Assembly: GCA_035691485.1 (NCBI GenBank)
Contig: DASSIZ010000077.1
Span: 34,619 to 98,618, forward strand
DNA length: 64,000 nt
Direction: 5' to 3'
DNA from: Terriglobales bacterium
Lineage (GTDB): Bacteria > Acidobacteriota > Terriglobia > Terriglobales > Acidobacteriaceae
In this document: one piece after another, positions 51,574-59,870 of the stretch
Layout: the number at the start of each line of letters is the position of its first letter
Position numbering within the stretch: position 1 is the first letter of the stretch
The notes under the pieces: model-generated
The model's database searches: none
What the model was told of the DNA's origin: nothing
Seen by the model: only the letters and a program-made list of their open reading frames with translations
Translations under genes and position numbers: made by a program

Positions 51574-52824
51574 ATGAAAGACACGCTTGGCGTCCTGTTG
51601 GCGGGAGGTGCTGGGGAGAGGCTGTATCCGCTGACCCGCGACCGCGCCAAGCCGGCGGTAACCTTCGGCGGCATCTACCGGATCATCGACATCACCTTAT
51701 CGAACTGCATCAACTCCGACTTGCGCAAGGTTTACATCCTGACGCAATACAAGGCGCTCTCGTTGAACCGCCATATCCGCGAAGGGTGGAACATCGTGGC
51801 GCGGGATTTGGGAGAGTTCATCGAAATCCTGCCGCCGATGAAGCGGGTGAGCGAGAACTGGTACCTGGGCACCGCCGACGCCGTGTACCAGAACATTTAC
51901 TCGATCGGTGCGGAGCAGCCCAAGCACGTGATCATCCTGGCGGGCGATCACATCTACAAGATGAACTACGAGCGCATGCTGCGCCAGCACCTGGATTCAG
52001 GCGCGGACGTGACGCTGGCCACCATCCTGATCGATCCCGAAGAAACCGCGCGCCTGGGCGTGGTGGACGTGGACCGGGAGGGCCGCATTGTCGGCTTCTT
52101 GGAAAAGCCGAAGCAAACCGACATTCGCAGCCCCTATAACCCGCGCATGGTTTCGGGGTCGATGGGCGTGTACCTTTTCAATACCGACGTACTGATCCCG
52201 GTGCTGCTGAAGGACGCCGAGGACCCCAGTTCGTCGCACGACTTCGGCCACGACATCCTACCCAAGATGATGGAAGACTACCGGGTGTACTCGTTCAACT
52301 TCATCGACGAGAACAAGAAAGAAGCGCTCTACTGGCGGGACGTGGGGACGCTGGAGGCCTACTACGAAGCAAACATGGACCTGGTGGCGGTCTCGCCGGT
52401 GTTCAACCTGTACGACGCCAGCTGGCCGATTCGCACCCACCAGCGGCAGTACCCGCCGGCAAAGTTCGTTTTTTCCGACCCCAACCGTTTAGGCGCGGCC
52501 TTCGACTCCATCGTGTCGTCGGGCTCGATCGTCTCCGGCGGGACGGTACGCAACAGCGTGATGTCCCCCGACGTGCGGGTGAATTCCTACAGCGAAGTGG
52601 ATTCCAGCATTATCTTCAGCCACGTGAATATCGGCCGCCATTGCCGGATCCGGCGCTCCATCATCGATCGCGACGTGCACATCCCCGAGGGCACTATCAT
52701 CGGTTACGACACCGAGGCGGACCGGCAGCGGTACTTCGTCACTGAGAGCGGAATCACGGTGGTCACGCGCGACTACTCCCTGTTCGAGAGCCCGGTGACG
52801 GTGGATTACTTTACGTCGGAATAA
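51574..52824 (+). CDS. glgC: Glucose-1-phosphate adenylyltransferase
   Basis: 416 aa. Makes ADP-glucose for glycogen or trehalose synthesis. GVLLAGGAGERLYPLTRDRA is the nucleotidyl loop (GGxGxRL), AKPAVTFGGIYRIIDITLSN and WFxGTADAVYQN-type YLGTADAVYQNIYSIGAEQP follow, and GDHIYKMNYERML and GFLEKPKQTDIRSP are the substrate motifs. The C-terminal left-handed beta-helix (residues 300-416) is complete. No strong ribosome binding site precedes the ATG. No glgA or glgB lies nearby in this window. Confidence 0.94.
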   Translation: MKDTLGVLLAGGAGERLYPLTRDRAKPAVTFGGIYRIIDITLSNCINSDLRKVYILTQYKALSLNRHIREGWNIVARDLGEFIEILPPMKRVSENWYLGTADAVYQNIYSIGAEQPKHVIILAGDHIYKMNYERMLRQHLDSGADVTLATILIDPEETARLGVVDVDREGRIVGFLEKPKQTDIRSPYNPRMVSGSMGVYLFNTDVLIPVLLKDAEDPSSSHDFGHDILPKMMEDYRVYSFNFIDENKKEALYWRDVGTLEAYYEANMDLVAVSPVFNLYDASWPIRTHQRQYPPAKFVFSDPNRLGAAFDSIVSSGSIVSGGTVRNSVMSPDVRVNSYSEVDSSIIFSHVNIGRHCRIRRSIIDRDVHIPEGTIIGYDTEADRQRYFVTESGITVVTRDYSLFESPVTVDYFTSE

Positions 52825-52927
52825 CGATCGGCATCCGCGATCAGCTTGGGGACACACGCGCCCTCGCGCTTGCGATTCGAATCCCTATCACATGACGTTT
52901 TCGAGCGCATGCCCTTGATCGTCGGGC

Positions 52928-53542
52928 CTAGTGCGGCCACGGGACCAGGTCGGGCGAGGATCCCTTCGGCAGCGGCGTGCGCGCGGTGTTGAGCACCATG
53001 GCGAGGGCGGTGTAGTAGCCATTCACGCCGATCATGTCCATGACCGTTTGCTCGCCAAACCTGGCCAGAGCGCGCTGGTAGGTGGCGTCGCTGACGCTTT
53101 GGTTGCGGTGGAGTTCGATGGAGAACTCGTACACCAGGTCCTCGTCTTCCGACATTGCAGCGGGGCGACGCCCATCTGCAACCGCCTTCACGATTTCGGG
53201 ATTGAGCCCGGCTTTGAGGGCAATGGGCGCATGCGTTGCCCATTCGTAGTTCTGCGTCCATTGCCGGGCGGTGATGAGGATGACGAACTCGTTTAGCTTT
53301 GGCGGCAAAGTGCTCTTGTAACGCAAGTAGTCGCCAAATTCCTTAAATCTCAACATCACTTGCGGGCTGCGCAGCAGCGGGACGAAGGGTCCGAAAACCG
53401 GCGTGTGCCGAGTGGCAAGGAATTCTTCTGCCGCTTTTTTCTGCTCCGGCGTCATCTTTTCCGGAGGAATTTCCGGCATGCGGTCTTGCGCGACAGCAGT
53501 AATTGCCAAAGTCATCGACAGCAGCAGTACGCTAATCTTCAT
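52928..53542 (-). CDS. Secreted carboxymuconolactone decarboxylase-like protein
   Basis: 204 aa. A signal peptide (MKISVLLLSMTLAITAVAQ) precedes an AhpD/CMD-type helical domain (PPKLNEFVILITARQWTQNY; EWATHAPIALKAGLNPEIV; QTVMDMIGVNGYYTALAMVL). The CxxC redox pair of AhpD is absent (there is no Cys in the mature part), so peroxidase activity is unlikely. Exported members of this family are common in Acidobacteria; the function is unknown. TGGAG precedes the ATG. Confidence 0.82.
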   Translation of the reverse strand: MKISVLLLSMTLAITAVAQDRMPEIPPEKMTPEQKKAAEEFLATRHTPVFGPFVPLLRSPQVMLRFKEFGDYLRYKSTLPPKLNEFVILITARQWTQNYEWATHAPIALKAGLNPEIVKAVADGRRPAAMSEDEDLVYEFSIELHRNQSVSDATYQRALARFGEQTVMDMIGVNGYYTALAMVLNTARTPLPKGSSPDLVPWPH

Positions 53543-53681
53543 GATGCGCTCCAGATGTCAGGATACGGCTTCCCGAGCGGCGGCATGGTAGGAAAGCGCC
53601 CGTAGTAAAGTCAATTTAGAAGTGCTAAGACACGTTCGTCCACCGCGCTTAGCAGGGCTGCCGCGAATCGCGCCGCAGAAG

Positions 53682-53954
53682 CTATTTTCGCCTGATCTCG
53701 ACGCTGACGTTTGGCACTCCATAGTTGCCCCCGCCGATCTCGCAGGGCGTCTGGTCGATCAGGCGCAAGGTTCCATTCTTGTCCTCGAATACCAACCCGT
53801 ATTTTGAAATGCCCTTGAACCCTCCCCAATCGCTGGGCACGTTGATCACGCAGGGAGTACCCAGCGGCTGCTGGGGAGACGCCTTCACTCCACGAATCCC
53901 TACGATCGCGGCGACAGCAACTATGACGGCACACAAACCCAAGCGCACTTTCAT
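53682..53954 (-). CDS. Small secreted protein of unknown function
   Basis: 90 aa. Signal peptide (MKVRLGLCAVIVAVAAIVGI) and a mature part of about 65 residues (TPCVINVPSDWGGFKGISKY; QTPCEIGGGNYGVPNVSVEI) with two cysteines that could form a disulfide. AGGAGGAAGG lies 6 nt before the ATG and settles the start, since the frame stays open for 85 codons further up. No family is recognised. It is divergent from the sigma factor gene at 54146. Confidence 0.75.
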   Translation of the reverse strand: MKVRLGLCAVIVAVAAIVGIRGVKASPQQPLGTPCVINVPSDWGGFKGISKYGLVFEDKNGTLRLIDQTPCEIGGGNYGVPNVSVEIRRK

Positions 53955-54145
53955 GAGTACCTTCCTCCTGGTTTTGACCGGAATGGGCCTAACCCCAGTG
54001 TAGCGCGCAGGCAATTGGCCACCTCCGGCCTTGGCGCTGATAAAATCGACGGTTTCCCCTTTTTGGCGCAGGCGGAACATTCGGGCCTTAGCCTGCGTAT
54101 TCGTCCCAAGCGGCAGTGTGGCTTGGAGTCTCCCAGGAGTGCTGG

Positions 54146-54745
54146 TTGGACGACAATCAAGCGGTGGCTTCCCTTGTCCGTCGCTGCGTAGCCGGCGACG
54201 CCGTGGCATGGGAAGAGATTGTCGAGCGCTTCAATCGCCGCATCTTCAACATCTGCTACAGATTTACCGGTTCGCAGGATGACGCCCAGGACCTCGCCCA
54301 GGAGGTCTTCATCAAGATCTACCGCACCCTGAATTCCTACGACACCGACAAAGGCTCCTTCATGACCTGGGTCGCCACCCTGACCCGCAATCTGCTGGTG
54401 GACCATTTCCGCAAAAGCAAGCAGGACCGGATTACCGACTCAATGGACGAGCCGGCGACGGTGGAGGAAGACTCCCTCAGAGTGGCCGACCGGCTGGAGG
54501 ATTCCGGCCCTACACCGGATGTCAGGCTGCAGACCCGTGAAACCCAGGAAATGGTGCAAAAAGCCCTCCAGAAGCTATCTCCGGAGCTGCGGGAGGCGGT
54601 CATTTTTCGCGACCTGCAGGACATGGACTACCGGGAAATCGCCCTCGCCCTGAAGGTCCCCGAGGGCACGGTTAAGTCCCGGATAAATCGGGGACGAACG
54701 GAACTTGCAAGGCTGCTTTCACGTACCTATAGGCAGGTGACCTGA
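54146..54745 (+). CDS. RNA polymerase ECF-type sigma factor
   Basis: 199 aa. Region 2 (WEEIVERFNRRIFNICYRFT; DAQDLAQEVFIKIYRTLNSY) and region 4 (EAVIFRDLQDMDYREIALAL; EGTVKSRINRGRTELARLL) are complete, so this is a group 4 sigma factor. The start is a TTG at 54146: AGGAG sits 6 nt upstream and translation gives MDDNQAVASLVRRC. The stop overlaps the ATG of the anti-sigma gene (TGATG), so the two are translationally coupled. Its target promoters probably include this operon. Confidence 0.93.
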   Translation: MDDNQAVASLVRRCVAGDAVAWEEIVERFNRRIFNICYRFTGSQDDAQDLAQEVFIKIYRTLNSYDTDKGSFMTWVATLTRNLLVDHFRKSKQDRITDSMDEPATVEEDSLRVADRLEDSGPTPDVRLQTRETQEMVQKALQKLSPELREAVIFRDLQDMDYREIALALKVPEGTVKSRINRGRTELARLLSRTYRQVT

Positions 54746-55473
54746 TGTACGAGGAATCCAAATCCGGGATGCAATGCCACGACTTCGAGGCGCTGCTCAG
54801 CGAGGCGATTGACGGGACGCTGGCCGCCGGCGAGATGCAGCGGTTCGATGCTCACCGGAGCACTTGCCCGACTTGCGGCCCGGCTTTCGCCGAGGTGAAG
54901 CGGGGCATGCAGTTGCTGCGCAGCCTGACCGAAGTTGCGCCGCCGCCGAACTTCGTGCACAACGTGCTGGCAGCGACCGTCGGGCGGGTGGAAGAGGCGC
55001 CGGCAGTTCGCGCTGGGGAGAGCTTGTGGGAACGGTTGCGGTCACGCCTGCGGGAGGGACGCGGGCCGGTGCTGCAACCGAAGTTCGCCATGTCGTTCGC
55101 GATGGCGTTCTTCTCCATCTCGCTGGTGCTGAACCTGGCGGGAGTGAAGCTGGGCAGCCTGCGTCACCTCGACCTGAGCCCGAACGCGATCGTACGCAGC
55201 GCCTATGAAGCGCAGGGCAGGCTGGCAAAGTATTACCAGAACATCCGCTTCGTGTACGAGATCGAATCACGGGTACAGGAACTGAAGCGCGCAACGACGC
55301 CGGAAGAGAGCGAAGCGCCGGCGGAGAAACCGAAGGAGCGCAAGGACCACAGTGCGAATCCTGATCAGAAGAAGTATCAGAACTACAGCCGGGAGCTGGA
55401 ATCGGTGACCATGGCGGAATTGTTCGAGACGGCCCCTTTCGCTGACCAGTTTTTCGCCAGGAGAAACTCATGA
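54745..55473 (+). CDS. Anti-sigma factor with zinc-binding HxxxCxxC (zf-HC2)
   Basis: 242 aa. The N-terminal anti-sigma domain contains the zinc motif (AHRSTCPTC: His, Cys, Cys) and HDFEALLSEAIDGTLAAGEM. One transmembrane helix is near residues 110-130 (FAMSFAMAFFSISLVLNLAG). The rest is outside and charged (residues 165-215, KRATTPEESEAPAEKPKERK), ending with a SVTMAELFETAPFADQFFAR tail. A sensor on the outside of the membrane would release the sigma factor. Overlaps the sigma gene by 1 nt and the B-box gene by 4. Confidence 0.9.
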   Translation: MYEESKSGMQCHDFEALLSEAIDGTLAAGEMQRFDAHRSTCPTCGPAFAEVKRGMQLLRSLTEVAPPPNFVHNVLAATVGRVEEAPAVRAGESLWERLRSRLREGRGPVLQPKFAMSFAMAFFSISLVLNLAGVKLGSLRHLDLSPNAIVRSAYEAQGRLAKYYQNIRFVYEIESRVQELKRATTPEESEAPAEKPKERKDHSANPDQKKYQNYSRELESVTMAELFETAPFADQFFARRNS

Positions 55474-56159
55474 ACTGCAATGTCCACACCGACGTCCCGG
55501 CGACCTCGTACTGCCGCACCTGCGGCAAGGCGATGTGCGAGAAGTGCTCGCACAATGTGCGCGGCGTCGTCTATTGCGAAGATTGCCTGGCCACGCATAT
55601 GCACGGCACCATGCCGCCGGCGCCGGCCAGTAGCTTTGTCCCCGGCACCACGCCTGTGCCGGTGTTGGTTACCAGCGGTCCGAGCCCCGGTCTTGCTGGT
55701 GTGCTGGCCGGATTTTTCCCGTTCGGTGTGGGCGCTGTTTACAACGGCCAGTACGCGAAAGGGCTGGCGCACCTGCTGGTCTTCGTGGCGCTCGTGGTGG
55801 GCGCTTCGCAAGGCGGCGACACCGGCGGAGCGATTTTTGGGTTAGGAATTGCATTCTTCTACGTGTACCAGATCATTGACGCTGTCCGTTCCGCCCACGC
55901 CATCCGGGCAGGCCAGCCGGCGCCCGATCCATTCGGCCTCGCAAAAGCATTGGGTACCGGCGAGCACATCGATTTCAATCGCGTTCCCGTGGGCGCGGTG
56001 GTGCTGATCGGGCTCGGCGTTCTGTTTCTGCTGAACACAATGGGATGGTTCCACGCGTACTGGATCCACCGCCTGTGGCCCGTGATTTTGATCATCATTG
56101 GCGTGTGGTTGTTTATGAAGCGCTTCTCACCCCCGGGCGGGGCAGCGGGGGCGATGTAG
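55470..56159 (+). CDS. B-box zinc-finger membrane protein with DUF5668-like C-terminus
   Basis: 229 aa. Residues 1-42 form a B-box-like zinc finger (CNVHTDVPATSYCRTCGKAM; CEKCSHNVRGVVYCEDC, with Cys/His pairs). Hydrophobic segments at about 75-135 (GLAGVLAGFFPFGVGAVYNG; LAHLLVFVALVVGASQGGDT) are those of small TM2/DUF-like membrane proteins, and the end (VLIGLGVLFLLNTMGWFHAY; LWPVILIIIGVWLFMKRF) is a DUF5668/LiaF-type double helix shared with the next two genes. ATGA overlap with the anti-sigma gene indicates coupling. Confidence 0.85.
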   Translation: MNCNVHTDVPATSYCRTCGKAMCEKCSHNVRGVVYCEDCLATHMHGTMPPAPASSFVPGTTPVPVLVTSGPSPGLAGVLAGFFPFGVGAVYNGQYAKGLAHLLVFVALVVGASQGGDTGGAIFGLGIAFFYVYQIIDAVRSAHAIRAGQPAPDPFGLAKALGTGEHIDFNRVPVGAVVLIGLGVLFLLNTMGWFHAYWIHRLWPVILIIIGVWLFMKRFSPPGGAAGAM

Positions 56160-56168
56160 GGAGGAGCC

Positions 56169-56495
56169 ATGGACGAAAACAAGTACAACAGCAATCCTGG
56201 ATATGTGGTGCCGGCGGCCGCAACGGCGCGATGCGGGTGTAACCGCTGCCGCTGCCGCGGCTTGATGGCGCCCGCCGTTCTGATCACGCTGGGCGTGCTC
56301 TTCATGATGAATGAGTTCGGTGTGGCGCATTTCCACAGCACCTGGCCCATCCTGCTGATCGTGATCGGCCTGGTCAAGATCCTGGGCGGAAACGCGGACA
56401 TGACGGGGCACGTGGACGTTTACGCGCCGCCACCGCCGCCAGTGCCCGCGGCGCCAACGCAATCTTCTGAACCGAGGCAGGTGGACCATGTCTAG
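56169..56495 (+). CDS. Small DUF5668-type membrane protein
   Basis: 108 aa. An N-terminal Cys-rich patch (RCGCNRCRCRG) precedes two helices in the DUF5668 (LiaF transmembrane) pattern: LMAPAVLITLGVLFMMNEFG and HSTWPILLIVIGLVKILGG. A Pro-rich tail follows. It starts 9 nt after the previous stop with GGGAGGAGCC, and its own stop lies 8 nt into the next gene. It probably works with its neighbours in a membrane complex that senses or modifies the envelope; this is inferred from the order. Confidence 0.8.
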   Translation: MDENKYNSNPGYVVPAAATARCGCNRCRCRGLMAPAVLITLGVLFMMNEFGVAHFHSTWPILLIVIGLVKILGGNADMTGHVDVYAPPPPPVPAAPTQSSEPRQVDHV

Positions 56496-58074
56496 TCCGG
56501 CACCGCAACTTCGTTATCCTCGCCGGCGCTCGCTGGCCGGGCCGGTGGTGCTGATCGCGATCGGGGTGATTTTCCTGCTCGGCAACATGCGTTACCTGAG
56601 CTGGGCCTCACTGCACCATTACTTCGCGCGCTACTGGCCCGCGCTGCTCATCCTGTGGGGCGTGATCAAGCTGGTGGAGCACATGCAGGATACCCGCGCG
56701 GGAGTGCCTTCGCGCGGCATTGGCGCCGGCGGCGTTCTCCTCATCATTTTCCTGGTTCTCTTTGGCATGGGATTCACCGCCACCGATCGCATCAATTGGG
56801 GCAACCTGCGCAACCAGATGGAAATCGACGACGACTTGGGAGGAATGTTCGGCAATTCCTACAACTTCAGCAACACGCTGGAACAGCCGTTCACCGCCGG
56901 GACGGACCTGCGCGTGGTTTCCGATCGCGGCGACGTGGTGGTGAATACCTGGGCCGAGCCCAAGATCAAGGTCGTGGTACGCAAGAAAGTTGTGGCCGAC
57001 AACGAGGAACAGGGCAAGAAAGTGGACAGTCAGACCCAGCCGACATTTACCACCGCGGGCTCGGTCATGACACTCAGCGCCAATACCGGCGGTTCCGGCA
57101 GCAGCGCGGTCGCCAGCGACCTGGAGATTTATATGCCGGTGAAGGCCAATGTCGACGTTTCCACGCGGCGGGGCGACATCCGGGTTGCCGGTCGGGACGG
57201 CAGAGTCACCACCAGCTCGCATGGCGACGTCACCGTCACCGACAATGCCGGGAACGTCTCGATCACCTTGCGGCGCGGCAACATTCGCACCTCCAATATC
57301 AAGGGCGACGTCAACGTGGACGGGCGCGCTGACGACGTCAACATCAGCAACGTCAGCGGGCAGGCGCAGTTCAGCGGAGATTTTTTTGGGCAGATGAACC
57401 TGGCGAAGATCGCCAAGGGCGTCAATTTTCATTCTTCCCGCACCGACATGCAACTGGGGCGCCTGGACGGCGAGCTGATGATGGAATCGGGCAACCTGCG
57501 CGCCAACGCGGTCACTGGCCCGATGCGCGTTGCCACCAGGTCCAAGGACATTCACCTCGAGGACGTCTCCGGCAGCCTGAAGGTCGACAACACCAACGGC
57601 GTGGTCGAATATCGAGCTGGAAAAGCGCTGGGCGACGTCGAGATCAACAATCAGCGCGGCACGGTGCAGGTGATGCTGCCGCGTAACGCCGCGTTCCAAC
57701 TGGACGCGCGCACCAACCGCGGTGACATCGAGAGCGATTTTCCGTCCATCCAGGTGAGGAGCGAGCACAACCAGCAGTACGCCAGCGGGGCGGTCGGCGG
57801 ACAGGGCGGGCCGCAGATCAAGCTGAACAACAACAACGGCGACGTACAGATCCGGCAGTCTTCGGGGGTGCCGGCGCCGCCGACGCCGCCACAGCCGCCG
57901 AGTGCGCCCGGGTTGCAGCGCGGGGCGCTGAGGGATGGCAACGAAGACGGTCAGTTTGTGGTGTATCGCGGCAATCGCCGGGCGAAGATCAATCGCGGAC
58001 ACTTCGAATTCCATAACGGAGAGCCGCGGCTGGTGGTCGAACCGCTGATCAAGTCTTCGCCGGGAACCATGTAG
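56488..58074 (+). CDS. DUF4097 beta-helix protein with DUF5668 membrane anchor
   Basis: 528 aa. Residues 10-85 hold a DUF5668-type double helix (RSLAGPVVLIAIGVIFLLGN; RYWPALLILWGVIKLVEHMQ), then another helix (AGGVLLIIFLVLFGMGF). Residues 150-445 form a long repetitive beta-helix of the DUF4097 kind (VDVSTRRGDIRVAGRDGRVT; NVSITLRRGNIRTSNIKGDV; GVVEYRAGKALGDVEINNQR). The C-terminus is Pro-rich, then basic. It faces the outside of the membrane and could be the sensor or effector of the ECF operon. Starts within the previous gene's 3' end; AGGCAGGTGG lies upstream. Confidence 0.85.
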   Translation: MSSPAPQLRYPRRRSLAGPVVLIAIGVIFLLGNMRYLSWASLHHYFARYWPALLILWGVIKLVEHMQDTRAGVPSRGIGAGGVLLIIFLVLFGMGFTATDRINWGNLRNQMEIDDDLGGMFGNSYNFSNTLEQPFTAGTDLRVVSDRGDVVVNTWAEPKIKVVVRKKVVADNEEQGKKVDSQTQPTFTTAGSVMTLSANTGGSGSSAVASDLEIYMPVKANVDVSTRRGDIRVAGRDGRVTTSSHGDVTVTDNAGNVSITLRRGNIRTSNIKGDVNVDGRADDVNISNVSGQAQFSGDFFGQMNLAKIAKGVNFHSSRTDMQLGRLDGELMMESGNLRANAVTGPMRVATRSKDIHLEDVSGSLKVDNTNGVVEYRAGKALGDVEINNQRGTVQVMLPRNAAFQLDARTNRGDIESDFPSIQVRSEHNQQYASGAVGGQGGPQIKLNNNNGDVQIRQSSGVPAPPTPPQPPSAPGLQRGALRDGNEDGQFVVYRGNRRAKINRGHFEFHNGEPRLVVEPLIKSSPGTM

Positions 58075-58125
58075 CCATTTGCGATGGTGATGAACGCGGA
58101 GCGATTGCGTTTCTTAACCGGCGCG

Positions 58126-58620
58126 CTACGGGTCCGAAGGTTTCATTTCTCGCAGCGCGCATGTGGCTCCCGGCATGCCGCTGTTGAGGAAGTAGGAGTC
58201 CAGCTCAGCCCCCACCCGCGCCAGGTCCTGTGGTGTATAGATTTCCTGTAATCCTTCGAACAGTTGCCGCTCCTCCTTGCGCACGTGCGCCGAGAGGCTG
58301 GCCGCAAATATCTGCAGCTCAGGGACGGTAAGGCGCCCGGCGGCAGCCTCGCCGGCATACTGGCGCAGCAAACCATGCTCAATGCGAAGTTCATCCACCA
58401 GGTCGCATAGCGACGGTGCGCGTCCGCTGAACGGGAACAGGACCTTCTCCTCGGCTTCGAAGTGATAGCGGATCTCGGATTCAAACAGACGCGCGATTTC
58501 TTGCTGCCAATGCCGCGGATCGGGCTTCTCCGACCGCAGGGCGCGCTCGATCTGGACGCAGAGCGCGAGCGCGTGCTGATGCTGGTGAGAGAGCGGGATG
58601 AGGTTTCGGTCGCGCAGCAT
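58126..58620 (-). CDS. Hemerythrin domain-containing protein
   Basis: 164 aa, four-helix bundle. The pattern HQHQHALALCVQIERAL, IRYHFEAEEKVLFPFSG, RIEHGLLRQYAGEAAAGRL and LSAHVRKEERQLFEGLQEIY supplies the His/Glu residues of a di-iron hemerythrin-like centre. It may bind oxygen or NO, or sense redox; it is not an ScdA type because the N-terminal ScdA domain is absent. CATAAT ends 6 nt before the ATG with GGGAGC between, so leaderless translation is possible. Convergent with the DUF4097 gene, 51 nt away. Confidence 0.88.
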   Translation of the reverse strand: MLRDRNLIPLSHQHQHALALCVQIERALRSEKPDPRHWQQEIARLFESEIRYHFEAEEKVLFPFSGRAPSLCDLVDELRIEHGLLRQYAGEAAAGRLTVPELQIFAASLSAHVRKEERQLFEGLQEIYTPQDLARVGAELDSYFLNSGMPGATCALREMKPSDP

Positions 58621-58781
58621 GCTCCCATTATGCCGAAGTTTCTGCGAGCTTGCCCGCGAGCGGCTCGTCCGGCTTTACTAAACTGCCTCGCGCGGCGGAG
58701 AATGGTTGTTTGCCCGAACGCCCGCCGCGCCGTCTGCCGCGGGCACGCAATAATCAATCAGCCCGGAAAGAGGATGCTCCT

Positions 58782-58970
58782 ATGCCTGCGAGCGGTGAAC
58801 TGATCCGCATGATGAACTACGCCGACGACATGATGACCACGCTGCGCCGCATCATCGCCAGCATTCCGTTCATGAACGAAGAGGAAAAGAAGCGCCTTGC
58901 CGAATACATGCGCAAGGGGACGGCTGAGGTCGAAGCCGTGATCCAGCGCCTGGAAAAAGAGGCTAAGTAA
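58782..58970 (+). CDS. Small helical protein of unknown function
   Basis: 62 aa. GELIRMMNYADDMMTTLRRI, then IPFMNEEEKKRLAEYMRKGT: helical, charged, no cysteine or transmembrane segment. The frame remains open upstream to 58650, but the ATG at 58782 has AAAGAGGA in front and gives an autonomous compact protein. It abuts the dehydrogenase gene exactly (TAA then ATG), so they are surely co-transcribed and coupled. It may be an accessory or antitoxin-like protein; no evidence for either. Confidence 0.7.
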   Translation: MPASGELIRMMNYADDMMTTLRRIIASIPFMNEEEKKRLAEYMRKGTAEVEAVIQRLEKEAK

Positions 58971-59870
58971 ATGGAGGTGCGCACGGTCGCGGTGATCGGG
59001 GCCGGGATCATGGGGCGCGGCATTGCCCACGCCGCTGCGCTCGGGGGGTATCGCACCATCCTGGAGGACATCTTGCCCAGCGCGTTGCGACGCGCCGGCG
59101 ACGAAATCCGCGCCAATTTCGACAAGGCGGTCGAACTGGGCAAAGTGACGGCGGAAGACGCCAGGAACGCGATCGGCCGCATCGAGTACGCGGGAGCGGT
59201 GGAGGAGGCCGCGCGCGCCGCCGACCTGGTGATCGAAGCGGTTCCGGAAGAGATGGAGTCAAAGATCGAGATTTTTACGCTGCTGGACAAGATCTGCCGC
59301 CCGGAAACCATTCTTGCCTCAAACACCTCCTCGCTCAGCGTCACCGAGATCGCTTCCGTCACCTACCGTCCGAAGAAATGCGTCGGCATGCATTTCTTTA
59401 ATCCGGTGCACAAGATGAAGCTGCTGGAGATTGTGCGCGCGCTGGAAACTTCCGACGACACGCTCTCGACCGCCGCAGAGGTTGGCCGCCGCATGCGGAA
59501 AGACGTGGTGGTGATCCGGGAATCGCCGGGGTTCATTACCAGCCGCATCAACGCCATGATTGGCAACGAGGCCTTTTACATGCTGCAGGAAGGCATTGCC
59601 ACGGCGGAGGACATCGACAAGGCGATGAAGCTCGGCCTCAACCACCCGATGGGTCCATTTGAGCTGGTGGACCTGGTGGGCCTGGATACGCGGCTGCACA
59701 TTCTCGAGTACCTGCACAAGATGCTCGGCGAGAAATATCGTCCCGCGCCGCTGCTGGTGCAGTACGTCAAGGCGGGACGCCTGGGCCGCAAGGCGGGAAG
59801 AGGCGTGTACACGTATTCGGAGCAGACGGTCGGTCCGGCAGCGGTGAAAGAAAAATCAGCCACTGATTAG
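58971..59870 (+). CDS. 3-hydroxybutyryl-CoA (3-hydroxyacyl-CoA) dehydrogenase
   Basis: 299 aa NAD-dependent dehydrogenase, probably for short-chain 3-hydroxyacyl-CoA in beta-oxidation or butyrate metabolism. The Rossmann site is VAVIGAGIMGRGIAHAAALG, VIEAVPEEMESKIEIFTLLD and CVGMHFFNPVHKMKLLEIVR hold the catalytic His, and NHPMGPFELVDLVGLDTRL is the C-terminal signature. It is a stand-alone enzyme, not a FadB fusion. The gene is also called hbd or paaH in relatives. Its last 4 nt overlap the convergent PLP decarboxylase gene. Confidence 0.92.
   Translation: MEVRTVAVIGAGIMGRGIAHAAALGGYRTILEDILPSALRRAGDEIRANFDKAVELGKVTAEDARNAIGRIEYAGAVEEAARAADLVIEAVPEEMESKIEIFTLLDKICRPETILASNTSSLSVTEIASVTYRPKKCVGMHFFNPVHKMKLLEIVRALETSDDTLSTAAEVGRRMRKDVVVIRESPGFITSRINAMIGNEAFYMLQEGIATAEDIDKAMKLGLNHPMGPFELVDLVGLDTRLHILEYLHKMLGEKYRPAPLLVQYVKAGRLGRKAGRGVYTYSEQTVGPAAVKEKSATD

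Noticed and set aside
52868..52890. gattcgaatccc resembling a tRNA T-loop
   Set aside because: No acceptor, D or anticodon stem can be built around it on either strand.
56608..58014. Long open frame antisense to the DUF4097 gene
   Set aside because: Shadow of a repetitive coding region; no plausible protein features.
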